Positions 16,506-25,152 of a stretch of DNA of 64,000 nt are shown in pieces. Location of the stretch: contig CAIKRR010000061.1 of the NCBI GenBank assembly GCA_903829815.1, positions 1 to 64,000 on the forward strand. The letters are read 5' to 3'. Source of the DNA: an uncultured Pseudomonadota bacterium (lineage in GTDB: Bacteria > Pseudomonadota > Gammaproteobacteria > Burkholderiales > SG8-39). Made by a program: the position numbers and the translations under genes. How positions within the stretch are numbered: position 1 is the first letter of the stretch; each line of letters starts with the position of its first letter. The notes under the pieces are model-generated. The model ran no database searches. It was not told the DNA's origin and worked only from the letters and a program-made list of their open reading frames with translations.

Positions 16506-18251
16506 ATGAACAAGCACTCAACCACTCAAGGAAGGGCACCGCGAAAGCCCTTGTCGTATCGCCACGCCAGCACGCCCATCGCGGCAGAAGGCGCGAACGC
16601 GGCCGACCCCGCAAGCCCGGCATCCCCTGACGCCCGTGAGGTGCCACGCCTTCGCCGACGACTGTATCGCGAACTGCTCGAAACCGGGGTCGAGGGCAAT
16701 CTGCAACCGGCGATAGACCGCGCGATCGGCGTGCTGATCGTGCTCAACCTCATTGCCCTGCTGCTCGAACATGTCCCCAGGATCTACCAAGCCTGGAGCA
16801 CGGTGTTTCACATCTTCGACCTGTTCTCGGTCGCCGTGTTCTCGATCGAGTACCTGACGAGGCTTTATCTCGCCCCTGAGGACGAGGAGTTTCGCGAGCG
16901 TCGACTGCCGCGCCTGGCCTACGCCGCAAGCCCGTTCGCGATGATCGACCTGATCGCGGTCGCCCCGTTCTTCCTGCAGGCCTTCCTCCCGATAGACCTG
17001 CGGGTCCTTCGCTTCCTGCGACTGCTGCGAATACTGAAGCTCTTCCGACTGCTGATCCCGGCGTGGACCGCCTTCAAGGCAGCCAATGCCGATCGAACCT
17101 TTCGACAGCGGGTGCATGCCATCGTCTTCCCCGGGCCTCATGGGGGCATGATGCACACCCTCTTCGACTCGTTCATCGCATTCTGGGTCGTGGTATCAGT
17201 CGTTGCGGTGATTCTCGAATCGGTCCACAGCGTCGACTACATGCTTCACACCGAGTTCATCATCCTCGACGCCATTGCGGTGACGATCTTCAGCGTCGAA
17301 TACTGCCTGCGACTCTACTGCTGCGTGGAAGAACCCGGTTACACGAACCCGATCGCCGGCCGATGGCGACAGGCCAGACGCTTTTCGTCCGTGGTCGACA
17401 TGCTGGCCATCCTGCCGTTCTTCCTCGAAGCCTTGCTGCATCACCTGATCGATCTGCGATTCCTGCGGATATTCAGGCTACTGCGACTGCTCAAGCTGAC
17501 CCGCTACACGGGTGCTACCAACACGCTCGCAAAGGTCATCGTGCGCGAGTGGCCGATCATGGCCGCCTCGGGTTTCATCATGATCCTGCTGGTCATCATG
17601 ACGGCGAGTCTTGGCTACCTGTTCGAGCATGAAGCGCAGCCTGACAAGTTCGAGAACATCCCGCAATCGATCTACTGGGCCGTGATCACGCTCGCCTCCG
17701 TGGGCTACGGTGACATATCCCCGATCACGCCGATGGGCCGTGCGATGACGATCGTGCTCGCTCTCATCGGCATCGGCATCTTCGCCATTCCGGCCGCACT
17801 GCTCTCCTCGGCATTCAGCGACCAGTTGCAGAAGGAACGCGACGCGCTCAAGCAGGAACTCTACGACATGCTTGCCGACGGGAAGATCTCACCCGAAGAG
17901 GAGGAAATCATCAACCGCGAGGCCAAACGCCTGCATCTGTCGGAAGTCGACGTCCAGGTGCTGCTCGATCAGGCACGGCGGGAGCGCGACATGAAGAACG
18001 ACCTGGCTCGCCTGCCTCTGCACAAGATCGCCAGCAGACCAGAGCATGCCGTCGAGCACTACAAGACGCTGATTTCGGAAATCCGGCAACTGGGCTTGAT
18101 GACCGATGGCCCGGCCTTCCTCGCGACAGCCCGCGACGGTGACCGGCTGACGTCACAGGAACTGCATCTGTGGCGCGAGATCCAGGGGGAGGCACAGCGC
18201 GCGGGCGGAGCCGAGGGCGAACCCGACTCCGACGCGAAGCAGCCGGCCTAG
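16506..18251 (+). CDS. Voltage-gated K+ channel-like protein with two voltage-sensor domains and one pore
   Basis: 581 aa. Two complete S1-S4 units are visible. The first spans about 73-183, with S4 charges R166, R169, R172, R175, K178 and R181. The second spans about 222-335, with R318, R321, R324, R327, K330 and R333. Only the second continues into S5, a pore helix with the filter TLASVGYGD (395-403) and S6, so the channel is sensor-sensor-pore rather than a duplicated six-helix channel. After S6 comes a charged coiled-coil-like helix (about 438-460), a segment resembling TerB/SHOCT helices (DGKISPEEEEII), and a long cytosolic tail. The filter predicts K+ selectivity. Co-transcribed with the membrane-anchored protein before it; convergent with the next gene through a shared CTAG. 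Confidence 0.85.
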   Translation: MNKHSTTQGRAPRKPLSYRHASTPIAAEGANAADPASPASPDAREVPRLRRRLYRELLETGVEGNLQPAIDRAIGVLIVLNLIALLLEHVPRIYQAWSTVFHIFDLFSVAVFSIEYLTRLYLAPEDEEFRERRLPRLAYAASPFAMIDLIAVAPFFLQAFLPIDLRVLRFLRLLRILKLFRLLIPAWTAFKAANADRTFRQRVHAIVFPGPHGGMMHTLFDSFIAFWVVVSVVAVILESVHSVDYMLHTEFIILDAIAVTIFSVEYCLRLYCCVEEPGYTNPIAGRWRQARRFSSVVDMLAILPFFLEALLHHLIDLRFLRIFRLLRLLKLTRYTGATNTLAKVIVREWPIMAASGFIMILLVIMTASLGYLFEHEAQPDKFENIPQSIYWAVITLASVGYGDISPITPMGRAMTIVLALIGIGIFAIPAALLSSAFSDQLQKERDALKQELYDMLADGKISPEEEEIINREAKRLHLSEVDVQVLLDQARRERDMKNDLARLPLHKIASRPEHAVEHYKTLISEIRQLGLMTDGPAFLATARDGDRLTSQELHLWREIQGEAQRAGGAEGEPDSDAKQPA

Positions 18252-18988
18252 TTGCGACCCGGCGCAGCCTTGACCATGGCAAGCCATGGGTCGTTGTCGA
18301 TCACCTGCGACCAGAACGGATAGATGTTCTTCACCATCTGCTCGGCCATCTCCTGGTAGAAACCCACCATCGCTTCGCGCAGCGAATAGACGTGGAAGCC
18401 CAGATCATAGGCTGACAGCACGGTGGCATATACGCATACATCGGAGGTGAATCCGGCAACTGCCACGTTGCGTATGCCCTTGGAGCGCAGGATCTCGTTC
18501 AGTCCGGTGCCACCAAAGCCGCTCGCCTGGATGCGCGGTGCGAGAAAGAGGTCGGGATCATTCGGGCCGGGCCGCAGGGGCTCATAGTAGGCGGCCTCCT
18601 TGCTGCCCACCTTCCAGGCCTGCCGCATCAACTGGCTGCGATGAAATCCGCCGGGGTTGGTCGGATCGAGTTCTCGATAGTCCTGGGTATAGCCCTCGGT
18701 GACGTGCACGACCAGCACGCCCTTGGCACGCGCAGCCTTCACCAGTGCCACCGTGCGCTCGAGCATCCGGGTCTTTTCGTAGTGCTCCTTGAAGCGCGGA
18801 TACCACGTGCCGTTTTCGTTGGCAAAGTTGCCCTGGAAGTCGATGAGCACCAGGGCCGTCTCTTCCGCCTTGATCGAGGTGGCGGGCGGTGGCACATCCG
18901 CCGCGCTTGCCGCCAGGGTGATGCAGGCCCCGGCACCGATCAGCATCGCCAGAAACCCGCGCCGAATGCCCGCTCTTGTCGCGATCAT
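18248..18988 (-). CDS. Exported isochorismatase-like cysteine hydrolase
   Basis: 246 aa with an apparent signal peptide (LAMLIGAGACITLAASAA). The isochorismatase fold is shown by TALVLIDFQGNF (catalytic Asp) and AGFTSDVCVYAT (nucleophile Cys). At the usual catalytic Lys position, before the S-x-F-x-GT block (APRIQASGFGGT), the best alignment gives Arg, so the triad may be altered. Cytosolic relatives hydrolyse nicotinamide, N-carbamoyl amides or maleamate; export is uncommon. It lies 89 bp downstream of the VOC dioxygenase in the same direction and may be the last gene of the UbiD/Rieske operon. Confidence 0.8.
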   Translation of the reverse strand: MIATRAGIRRGFLAMLIGAGACITLAASAADVPPPATSIKAEETALVLIDFQGNFANENGTWYPRFKEHYEKTRMLERTVALVKAARAKGVLVVHVTEGYTQDYRELDPTNPGGFHRSQLMRQAWKVGSKEAAYYEPLRPGPNDPDLFLAPRIQASGFGGTGLNEILRSKGIRNVAVAGFTSDVCVYATVLSAYDLGFHVYSLREAMVGFYQEMAEQMVKNIYPFWSQVIDNDPWLAMVKAAPGRN

Positions 18989-19077
18989 GTCCTGTCTCCT
19001 TTCGTTCTTCTGGTGGTGAAGCAGGTCACCGGGTACGAACGCGTGACCGCACCCGACGACCGGCAGACTTGCCCGAA

Positions 19078-20025
19078 CTACGGGCAGATACGATCGAGCA
19101 TCTTGTCAGTGATGGGCTGCCCCCACTGCGAGCGCAGCGCATCTTCGGCGGCATGCAGGGCGGCCGAATTGCCGGCATTGAGCCGATCGGAGTCCGCCCA
19201 GTGCTCGTGGGTGCGGCCCCACGGGTCAGCCCAGTAGTCGTAGACCTGACTGCCGAGCACGTGGCGCCCGATACCCCACATGTGCTCGTACTTGTTCCTG
19301 GCACGCAGCCACTCATGGCCCATCAGCACATCGTCGATGTCCTGCACTTCGTAGGAGAAGTGGTTCAGCCCGGTGCGCTCGTGGCGCAGACAGAAGAACG
19401 AGTGATGATCGACGTAGTCATCGCCGCAGTCGAGCCGGTTGAACGAACCGATGATGTGATCCTTTTCACCGGCGTAGACATCATCGGAGCAGACCAGACC
19501 GATGACATCACGGAACCACTTCACCGTCTCGTCGATATGGGGGGTACCCAGCACGGCATGCCCCATGCGGGCAGGACGCGCAGGACCAGGCGGAATGCGC
19601 ATCAGTTCACCAGCGCGCTTGGTCGGCTCGGCAACCGAATTGACCGCCTGGCGCTTCGGATCGATGGGGGCGACCCGCTGCTGGCCGTGGATGACTTCGA
19701 TTCGATAGCCGTTGGGTTCAGTCACGCAGACCCTCTCGCCGCCGCCAGGTTCGTCCAGATGCTCGATGCCTGTTGCACCCGGGTGCTTCGCCAGGACCTT
19801 GAGCTTGTCACGGTCATTGACCCGATACGCCCAACCCACCAGCGCGGGCGCTCCCAGTTCAGTCACGTGAATGTGGTGGTCAGGACCCGTACCCCGCATG
19901 AAGAGCTTGTCGGCCGTACGCTCCACCCGGTAGAAGCCGAAGTCGGAGAGGAACTCTTCCATCCGATCGAGATCGGGCGCCTTCAGACGGCCGAAGGTCA
20001 GGTCATCGACTTTGATCACGGGCAT
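19078..20025 (-). CDS. VOC-family extradiol ring-cleavage dioxygenase-like protein
   Basis: 315 aa, two tandem glyoxalase/VOC modules. The C-terminal module carries the probable Fe(II) ligands: His in MGHAVLGTP, His in LNHFSYEV and Glu in HEHWADS, the 2-His-1-carboxylate set of type I extradiol dioxygenases such as 2,3-dihydroxybiphenyl 1,2-dioxygenase. AAGGAG lies 9 nt before the ATG. It follows the Rieske oxygenase gene after 100 bp; oxygenase, decarboxylase and extradiol cleavage together form a plausible catechol-type pathway. The exact aromatic substrate cannot be read from sequence. Confidence 0.85.
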   Translation of the reverse strand: MPVIKVDDLTFGRLKAPDLDRMEEFLSDFGFYRVERTADKLFMRGTGPDHHIHVTELGAPALVGWAYRVNDRDKLKVLAKHPGATGIEHLDEPGGGERVCVTEPNGYRIEVIHGQQRVAPIDPKRQAVNSVAEPTKRAGELMRIPPGPARPARMGHAVLGTPHIDETVKWFRDVIGLVCSDDVYAGEKDHIIGSFNRLDCGDDYVDHHSFFCLRHERTGLNHFSYEVQDIDDVLMGHEWLRARNKYEHMWGIGRHVLGSQVYDYWADPWGRTHEHWADSDRLNAGNSAALHAAEDALRSQWGQPITDKMLDRICP

Positions 20026-20125
20026 GTCTCATGTCTCCTTGCGGTTGTGAGTGCCGGCTGCCTCGTGGGGCCTCCGGGGAACCATCCAGCAGGATATTAC
20101 CGTCCCGCCGCTTTCATTGCAGCGT

Positions 20126-21454
20126 TCATCGCCCACCTGATGCAGCGGTGGGCGGGATCAGGGGCGCCTTGCGTGCGGCCTCCTCGAAAAGATCTTCGAT
20201 CAGATCGTTGATCGGGCTGTTCTGCAGACCCAGCGCACCGGTGGCCGAACCCCGCCGATACAGCGCCCGCCCATCCGCACCGAAGACTCCCCGATCGTAG
20301 AAATTCTTCGAGTGCGGCAATTCCAGCCGCTGGTTGAGTGCGAGATCGCGATAGACGTTGATCGGATCGCGCCCCTCTCGTACCGCGATGGCCTGATCCT
20401 TGTAGAAGCGCCGGTACTTGATGACCCCTGCGTCGGTGGTGCCCAGCACCTCGAGCGTACGGTCCATGATCGGACCCTGCGAGATCATCACCATGAGGTC
20501 CTGCCCGACGATGTCATCGTCGATCCAGCGTCCCGCCTCATCCTTGATCGGAATCGGAAACCACGGCACCTCGGTCTGCGCGGGCACATCGATCCAGTCG
20601 GGAAACCGATAGGCCCGATGGCCGATGTAGAGGGTATGAGTGTCATCCACCGGCACCTGGTAGGTACTCACGCAGGTACCGCCCGCGTTGATGGTCGTGA
20701 TGTTCGGAAAGATCTTGGCATGCCCCACGCTGAAGGTGTCGGCGGCTTCGCTCTCGCCCTCGAGCACCACGCGTCGGATAAATCCATACTCGGTTCTGTC
20801 GTAACGGAACGTCGAATGCTTTCGCATCATCGGGATGGCGTTGATCTCGTAGCGCGGATCATCCGGGTTGCCCCGCTGGTCAAGGGCGTACTTGAAGAAA
20901 TGCCCATGCAGCCACTCGGCATGAACGGCGTCGTAGCTGTTCTCCATGCCCTGCGCCCAGTTATAGGGCGCGATCACGTAACCCACCTGACGCAGCATCG
21001 GCTCGTCGGCAAGAAAGTCCCAACGTGGCAGAAGTGGTGCGGGTGCCGGCCCCAGGTAGGCAAACACCATGCCCCCCAGTTCCTGCACTGGATAGCTCTT
21101 GAGTTTTACATCGTCCTTCAACCGGCTGCCCGCGGGCTCACCGGGCTGAGCCACGCATTGACCGGTCGTGTCGTAGGTCCAGCCGTGATAGGGGCAGCGC
21201 AGCCCCTCCTCGACCGGGAAGCCGGTACACAGATGGACCCGGCGATGTGCACAAAAGGGCTCAACCAGGCCGAGTCGGCCGCTCGCGTCGCGAAAGAGCA
21301 CGAGGTCTTCGCACAAGAGTCGCACCGACATCACCTTGCGCGCGGCGAGTTCCGCGCTGCCGGTGATCGGATGCCAGTAGCGGCGCATGAGTTCGCCGCC
21401 CGGCGTTCCGGGGCCTACGCGGGTAAAGAGGTCGTTGTCTTCTGCCGAGAGCAT
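20126..21454 (-). CDS. Rieske non-haem iron oxygenase, phthalate 4,5-dioxygenase-like
   Basis: 442 aa. N-terminal NDLFTRVGPGTPGGELMRRY matches the Pht3-like subgroup. Rieske ligands are CAHRR and CPYHG; the mononuclear iron region is AVHAEWLHG following NSYD (Asp, His, His). GGAG lies 6 nt before the ATG. Only 3 bp separate it from the Bug receptor gene upstream, so transport and oxygenation are linked. Related enzymes hydroxylate phthalate, chlorobenzoates and similar ring acids, with electrons from an FMN/2Fe-2S reductase encoded elsewhere. Confidence 0.9.
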   Translation of the reverse strand: MLSAEDNDLFTRVGPGTPGGELMRRYWHPITGSAELAARKVMSVRLLCEDLVLFRDASGRLGLVEPFCAHRRVHLCTGFPVEEGLRCPYHGWTYDTTGQCVAQPGEPAGSRLKDDVKLKSYPVQELGGMVFAYLGPAPAPLLPRWDFLADEPMLRQVGYVIAPYNWAQGMENSYDAVHAEWLHGHFFKYALDQRGNPDDPRYEINAIPMMRKHSTFRYDRTEYGFIRRVVLEGESEAADTFSVGHAKIFPNITTINAGGTCVSTYQVPVDDTHTLYIGHRAYRFPDWIDVPAQTEVPWFPIPIKDEAGRWIDDDIVGQDLMVMISQGPIMDRTLEVLGTTDAGVIKYRRFYKDQAIAVREGRDPINVYRDLALNQRLELPHSKNFYDRGVFGADGRALYRRGSATGALGLQNSPINDLIEDLFEEAARKAPLIPPTAASGGR

Positions 21455-21457
21455 GGC

Positions 21458-22537
21458 CTACTCCATCGTGATGTCGAGTCGCCGCACCAGGTCACCCCAG
21501 TCGCGGATCTGCTGTTCCTGAAGCGCCCGTGTGCGTGCCGGCGTATAGCCGGGCAGTGGCGAGATGCCGAACTTCTCGCTCGCCTGAATGAATTCCGGGT
21601 CGGCCAGGATGCGTGCGGTGGCCGTGGCGAGTCGATCGACCACAGCAGGGGGTAATCGTGCGGGTCCGTGAATCGAATTCCACAGCGTCCAGTCGATATC
21701 GAGCGGCATCCCGACCTCGGCGAAGGTGGGGCAGTCGGGCACCTCGGGAATACGCCGCTCGGTGAGTGTGGCAAGGCAGGTCACCTTGTTGCCCAGGCGT
21801 CGCACGGTCGTGGCCGTATCGAAGCGAAAGGTAATCTTGCCGGTGAGAAAGTCTGCCTCGCTGTTGGTGGCGCCCTTGTAGTGGACGGCGACTGCATCGG
21901 CGGCACGCACCTTCGTGGCAACCCACGCATTCATGAGGTGCCCGGGGGTCCCCGCACCCTGGGTGCCGTAGAAGGACTGTTGCGAGCGATCCTGCAAGCG
22001 AGCAGCAAACTGACGCATGGTCGTGATGCCGCTGACAGCAGGTACCGCCAGCACCGAGTCGACCTTGACCGTGGCTGCCACCGGCGTCAGATCGCGCAAG
22101 GGATCGAAATTGGGATCCTGCCGAAACACCGCAGGCAACACGACCTGCGGAATGCTGCCCCAGAGCAGCGTGTAGCCATCAGGCGCGGCCGCCGCGACCG
22201 CGACCGCAGCAATGAGCCCGCCCCCGCCAGCGCGGTTTTCGATCACCACCGGTTGGCCCAGAGCCGCGGCAAGGCGCTGAGCGAACACTCGGGCACCGGC
22301 GTCATTGGAGCCACCCGGGGTGAAGCCCACAAGCAGCTTGATCGGCCTTGAGGGCCAGGCATCCTGCGCCTGGGCAGCAGCGCAAACCACAACGCCGACC
22401 AGCGCCATGACGAATTTCACTACGACCCTACCGGCAAGCCTGCTCACCCGCCTGCCTGCGCGGTTTGTGCAGCGGCCGGGCATGACGCCGGCATGCCCAC
22501 GCCGTGCAGCAGCAAAACGGCCTGTGCCCTGGTTCAT
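21458..22537 (-). CDS. Bug-type (TctC family) receptor
   Basis: 359 aa. A long basic N-terminus leads into a hydrophobic signal (VVVKFVMALVGVVVCAAAQAQ). Mature motifs are WPSRPIKLLVGFTPGGSND, VIENRAGGGGLIA, AAPDGYTLL, AVHYKGATNSEADF and a C-terminal WGDLVRRLDI. GGGAG 7 nt upstream supports the ATG at 22537 despite the long leader. The usual PYKGG ligand loop reads HYKGATN, so ligand contacts may differ from its neighbours. It lies between UbiD and the Rieske gene in one operon, which suggests an aromatic acid ligand. Confidence 0.88.
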   Translation of the reverse strand: MNQGTGRFAAARRGHAGVMPGRCTNRAGRRVSRLAGRVVVKFVMALVGVVVCAAAQAQDAWPSRPIKLLVGFTPGGSNDAGARVFAQRLAAALGQPVVIENRAGGGGLIAAVAVAAAAPDGYTLLWGSIPQVVLPAVFRQDPNFDPLRDLTPVAATVKVDSVLAVPAVSGITTMRQFAARLQDRSQQSFYGTQGAGTPGHLMNAWVATKVRAADAVAVHYKGATNSEADFLTGKITFRFDTATTVRRLGNKVTCLATLTERRIPEVPDCPTFAEVGMPLDIDWTLWNSIHGPARLPPAVVDRLATATARILADPEFIQASEKFGISPLPGYTPARTRALQEQQIRDWGDLVRRLDITME

Positions 22538-22585
22538 TGTCTGTCTCCCGAATCTGCCATGCCGCCACCACGCATCAAAGGCTGC

Positions 22586-24001
22586 TCAGCCCCTGGCAAG
22601 CCAGGAGGGCATCGCCAGGGCCTGCGGCACGAAGGCAGCAAGATCGATATCCACGGTGCGGAAAGGCGCACGGGCAAAGCGAGCCTTTTCCTCGAGCGGC
22701 ACGGTGGCATCGATACCCACCTTGGCCCGAATCCCGTTGTCGCTCACACGCACATACTCGTGCGTACGGGCACCGGGCACGATGAAGAGGTCGCGCGAGG
22801 CTTCCATGCGCATGGCAAGCGCGTACTCGACATCATTGGGATCGCGAATATCGATGTCCTCATCGACCGCGATCACCAGGTCAAGATCCTTCAGCGTCGC
22901 GAAGGCGGCGAGGATGGCATTGCGCTGAAAGCCCTCCTGCTGCGGGCTGGTCTTCTTGACCTGAATCACCGCATGGAAGCGATGCAGACCACCCGCGGTC
23001 ATCTCGACATCGTGAACGATAGGGACCGCTGCCTTCAACGCCTTCATCAGGCTGGCCTCCATCACGTACTTGCGCAGCATGATGGTCTCGCGCCCCACCC
23101 CGTTGACTGCGTGGTAGATCGGGTCATTGCGGTGACAGAACGCCGTGATCTGGAAGATCGGCGCATCGCCTTCGGGAGAGAGGTAACCGACAAACTCGCC
23201 AAACGGGCCTTCCCGCACGGTTTCGTTGGGCAGAAGGACCCCTTCGAGCGCAATTTCGGTGTGAGCCGGGTAGACCAGCGGCTGGGTGCGGGCGCGCACG
23301 ACCGGAATCGGCTCGCCGCGCAGCCCGCCGGCAATCGCCAGTTCATCGTCGGCCTCGGGCATCTGGGCGCCCATGGTTGCCGCGGTGTAATGCACGGCCA
23401 GGTCGGTGCCGATGCAGACCGTGATCGGCAGAGGCTTGCCCGAGCGCTGCGCGCGCTCGTAGGCAAGCCGCAAGTGGCGACCGAAATCGAGCTTGATTGC
23501 GGTGCGATCGGGACCGAGCACCTGCAGACGATGATAAGAAGCGTTGTAGACACCCGTTTCCGGGTCCTGCACGATGACGATGCCGGCCGTAATGAAACGA
23601 CCATTGTCACCATCGGTATGGCGCAACACCGGCAACGCACGGGTAATGTCGATGCCCTCCAGGTGCACGTTCTCGTGCACCGGCGCCTCGGACACCTCGA
23701 TGGGCGGTACAGGATTGCCAAAGGCCCCGGCCATCATGTCGCGCAAGCCGATGTAATCGGTGTCGAACGCCGCCTCGCAGTTCTCGCGACAGGCAATAAG
23801 ATTACCGATCACCGGCATCGCATACCCGGTGACCTGGGGAAAGAGCAAGGCCGGTCCGCCATCCAGCTTTTTCATGATGCCGGCAATCTCGAATTCTGCG
23901 TCTGCCACTGCGGGATAGGCGAGCACCCGGCCGGCTGCCTGCATCCGACGCAAAGATGCGCGAAATCCGGTATCGATCGGACGCTTCGGTACTGATTTCA
24001 T
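22586..24001 (-). CDS. UbiD-family prenyl-FMN decarboxylase
   Basis: 471 aa, normal for UbiD/Fdc enzymes. The reversible decarboxylase active site shows Glu pairs in REGPFGEFVGYLS (the E...E spaced by five) with upstream RHTDGDNGRFITAGI and SYHRLQVLG, which hold the cofactor and metal. Such enzymes need prenylated FMN from UbiX, which is not in this window. AAGGAG lies 6 nt before ATG 24001, ruling out an in-frame start 20 codons earlier. Flanked by two Bug receptors and followed by a Rieske oxygenase, it probably decarboxylates an aromatic or alpha,beta-unsaturated acid in catabolism rather than serving ubiquinone synthesis. Confidence 0.88.
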   Translation of the reverse strand: MKSVPKRPIDTGFRASLRRMQAAGRVLAYPAVADAEFEIAGIMKKLDGGPALLFPQVTGYAMPVIGNLIACRENCEAAFDTDYIGLRDMMAGAFGNPVPPIEVSEAPVHENVHLEGIDITRALPVLRHTDGDNGRFITAGIVIVQDPETGVYNASYHRLQVLGPDRTAIKLDFGRHLRLAYERAQRSGKPLPITVCIGTDLAVHYTAATMGAQMPEADDELAIAGGLRGEPIPVVRARTQPLVYPAHTEIALEGVLLPNETVREGPFGEFVGYLSPEGDAPIFQITAFCHRNDPIYHAVNGVGRETIMLRKYVMEASLMKALKAAVPIVHDVEMTAGGLHRFHAVIQVKKTSPQQEGFQRNAILAAFATLKDLDLVIAVDEDIDIRDPNDVEYALAMRMEASRDLFIVPGARTHEYVRVSDNGIRAKVGIDATVPLEEKARFARAPFRTVDIDLAAFVPQALAMPSWLARG

Positions 24002-24050
24002 GCCTTGCTCCTTCCACTTGGGCCGCGCCTCGCGGTGTGCGTGAGACGAC

Positions 24051-25037
24051 CTACTGCTCAACCCGTATGCCGGTGTCGCGCACGAACTGACCCCATTTGA
24101 TCAACTCAGCCTGCACCAGTGCGCGGAATTGCTCGGGCGAGTCGCCAACGGGCGTCGCACCGATCTCTTCCATGCGATGTCGCAGCGCCGGATCGCGAAA
24201 GCCCTGCTGAACCGCCATCGAAATCCGGTTGACGATGTCGACCGGTGTTGCAGCAGGGGCAAACAGCCCGTTCCACGAGTCGACCACATAGCCGGGCACG
24301 CCCGCCTCGGCAATGGTGGGCACCTCGGGTGACTGCGCGAAGCGCCGCGCGCTCGTGATGCCCAGTGCCCGCAACTTGCCGGCCCGCATCTGTGGCAAGG
24401 CATCGGAATAATTGGCGAATGTCAGTTGCGTGTCACCGGCCACGGCGGCAGCGGTTGCCGGAGCACCGCCCTTGTAGGGCACGTACACGATGTCGATGCC
24501 CGCCATGTGCTTGAAGATCTCGCCACTGAACTGCGTGAGCCCACCGGCCCCGGCAAAGTTCAGACGCCCCGGTTGCGAGCGCGCGAGTGCGATCAGTTCA
24601 CGCACATTGGCCACCGGCAACGACGGATTGGCCATGAGCACGAGCGGGTTGGTGTTGATCAGACTGACCGGCGCAAAGTCGCGCAGGCCGTCGTAACCGA
24701 GTTTCTGGATGAACTGATTGAGCGTCTGGGGTGCGGCCGACCCCATCAGCAGCGTATAGCCATCGGGGGCGCTGCGTGCCACGTACTCGGTCGCGAGCGC
24801 CCCACCATTGCCGAGCCGATTTTCGACGAGGACCGACTGACCGAGCGCCTCCTGGATCTTCGGGGCACTGATGCGCGCCACGCTGTCGGTAATGCCCCCC
24901 GGTGCGTAGGGCACCACGATACGGATCGGACGAGTCGGCCAAGTGGTCTGGGCATTGGCGGCGAAACTCCCGAGGCAGGCACTGATGAGTGCAGTCAATG
25001 CAAGGAGGCGCCATCGGGCATAACAGTGTAGTGACAT
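24051..25037 (-). CDS. Bug-type (TctC family) receptor
   Basis: 328 aa with a signal peptide ending FAANAQ. Landmarks: WPTRPIRIVVPYAPGGITD, VENRLGNGGALATEYVA, APDGYTLLMGSAAP, IVYVPYKGGAPATAA, RAGKLRALGITS and C-terminal ELIKWGQFVRDTGI. It is the first gene of the minus-strand UbiD/Rieske/VOC operon, 49 bp before UbiD. It is divergent from another Bug gene across about 115 bp, so two receptors are expressed from one shared control region. Confidence 0.88.
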   Translation of the reverse strand: MSLHCYARWRLLALTALISACLGSFAANAQTTWPTRPIRIVVPYAPGGITDSVARISAPKIQEALGQSVLVENRLGNGGALATEYVARSAPDGYTLLMGSAAPQTLNQFIQKLGYDGLRDFAPVSLINTNPLVLMANPSLPVANVRELIALARSQPGRLNFAGAGGLTQFSGEIFKHMAGIDIVYVPYKGGAPATAAAVAGDTQLTFANYSDALPQMRAGKLRALGITSARRFAQSPEVPTIAEAGVPGYVVDSWNGLFAPAATPVDIVNRISMAVQQGFRDPALRHRMEEIGATPVGDSPEQFRALVQAELIKWGQFVRDTGIRVEQ

Positions 25038-25152
25038 GGCAGACGATCTTTTGGTCTAATGGAAGGCGGTGCCCGCAGGCGCCAGGGCGCCAAGGCTGCG
25101 CCGACCATACCCGCCGAGTGCCGCGGCGTCAACGCGCGAGAGGCCCCTGAAG

